Part shown: in pieces, positions 51,455-51,634 of the stretch | How the letters are laid out: each line of letters opens with the position of its first letter | How positions within the stretch are numbered: position 1 is the first letter of the stretch | Origin: Ignisphaera sp. | GTDB lineage: Archaea; Thermoproteota; Thermoprotei_A; Sulfolobales; Ignisphaeraceae | DNA length: 51,634 bases | Direction: 5' to 3' | Assembly (NCBI GenBank): GCA_025058535.1 | Contig: JANXEL010000057.1 | Span: 1 to 51,634, forward strand | Position numbers and translations under genes: made by a program | Notes under the pieces: generated by a model | Databases searched by the model: none | Told to the model about the DNA's origin: nothing | The model's input: the letters and a program-made list of their open reading frames with translations, nothing else

Positions 51455-51634
51455 CTACTTCTCCAGTCTCGGTAGAGGCTCCATCTTTATAACATATGCA
51501 GGTGTTGGACAGAGGTACTTTGGAATCTCAATTTCTACGCCATGCGATGTCTCTCTCCAGTCTACAGGATCTTCACCAATAATTTCTATACTGGTATCAC
51601 TCACGCTCTTTATGATGCCTTCAAAGGGTTTTAT
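51455..51634 (-). CDS. C-terminal end of a possible GH29 alpha-L-fucosidase (partial)
   Basis: The last 59 codons of a gene whose N-terminal part lies beyond the window. The readable end is a beta-sandwich-like tail: IIKSVSDTSIEIIGEDPVDW, then HGVEIEIPKYLCPTPAYVIK and MEPLPRLEK. This pattern (a gly-rich hydrophobic strand, a Trp, then xGVxIxxPxxxPxxYAYVxKxE) is typical of alpha-L-fucosidase C-terminal domains. The assignment is by resemblance only. About 95 non-coding bases separate it from the convergent helicase gene. Confidence 0.45.
   Translation of the reverse strand: MKPFEGIIKSVSDTSIEIIGEDPVDWRETSHGVEIEIPKYLCPTPAYVIKMEPLPRLEK

Noticed and set aside
1-51634. CRISPR arrays, insertion sequences and proviral modules
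   Set aside because: No regularly spaced repeats, transposase motifs, terminal inverted repeats with target duplications, integrase or structural virus genes were seen; the repeats present are two-copy promoter motifs.

Overview
The window is chromosomal DNA from a thermophilic archaeon, most likely a crenarchaeon (Thermoproteota). The evidence is gene content: a HerA/NurA pair, TATA-binding protein, an XPD-type Fe-S helicase, a DtxR-type regulator, Thi4, TldD/TldE, a TET-type M42 peptidase and two-subunit class I fumarase. Signals agree: A/T-rich TATA boxes about 26 nt before many first codons (leaderless or nearly leaderless mRNAs), GGTG/GGTGA Shine-Dalgarno motifs inside operons, frequent GTG and TTG starts, and AGA/AGG as the main arginine codons. 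I cannot name the species. I saw no rRNA, tRNA, CRISPR array, insertion sequence or provirus.

Layout. 1-6.5 kb: the N-terminal part of LarC, an aldo/keto reductase, a LarB-VOC protein operon, a divergent MFS transporter, a small protein and a class III aminotransferase. 6.5-13 kb: an unknown protein, a sodium:solute symporter with a small membrane partner, a divergent HTH regulator sharing one TATA element with it, and two Opp/Dpp-type ABC ATPases without permeases. 13-21.4 kb: sugar and glycerate metabolism (two PfkB kinases, glycerate 2-kinase), then cell-surface functions (beta-propeller-like membrane protein, GT-C glycosyltransferase-like protein, PHP hydrolase). 21.8-28.7 kb: MoaC, a two-gene LysO-like exporter, M42 peptidase, a pilin-like protein, an RpiB-like isomerase, an unknown protein and the fumarase operon. 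28.7-33.4 kb: the TldD/TldE operon flanked on both sides by stretches of apparently decayed coding sequence. 33.4-42.5 kb: an inositol-monophosphatase-family phosphatase, a second aldo/keto reductase, a CDF-like transporter, a GNAT acetyltransferase, NurA-HerA, TBP, a metallophosphoesterase and a DtxR-family regulator. 43.3-51.6 kb: radical SAM protein, Thi4, a predicted nucleotidyltransferase, a CitG-like protein, a secreted protein, a MetE-like methyltransferase next to the XPD-like helicase, and the C-terminal end of a possible GH29 alpha-fucosidase.

Most of this is ordinary archaeal housekeeping and transport. The points most worth a second look are: (1) TBP and the first LysO half both have conserved or helix-forming N-termini reading upstream of any ATG/GTG/TTG, leaving AUU/AUC initiation, frameshifting or sequence error as explanations; (2) single TATA elements that seem to drive divergent genes; (3) a perfect dyad on the TATA box of the DtxR-family gene and a palindrome cluster at 26.6 kb; (4) an 18-codon ORF with a strong ribosome-binding site just before the fumarase genes; (5) the gene graveyards around TldD/TldE.
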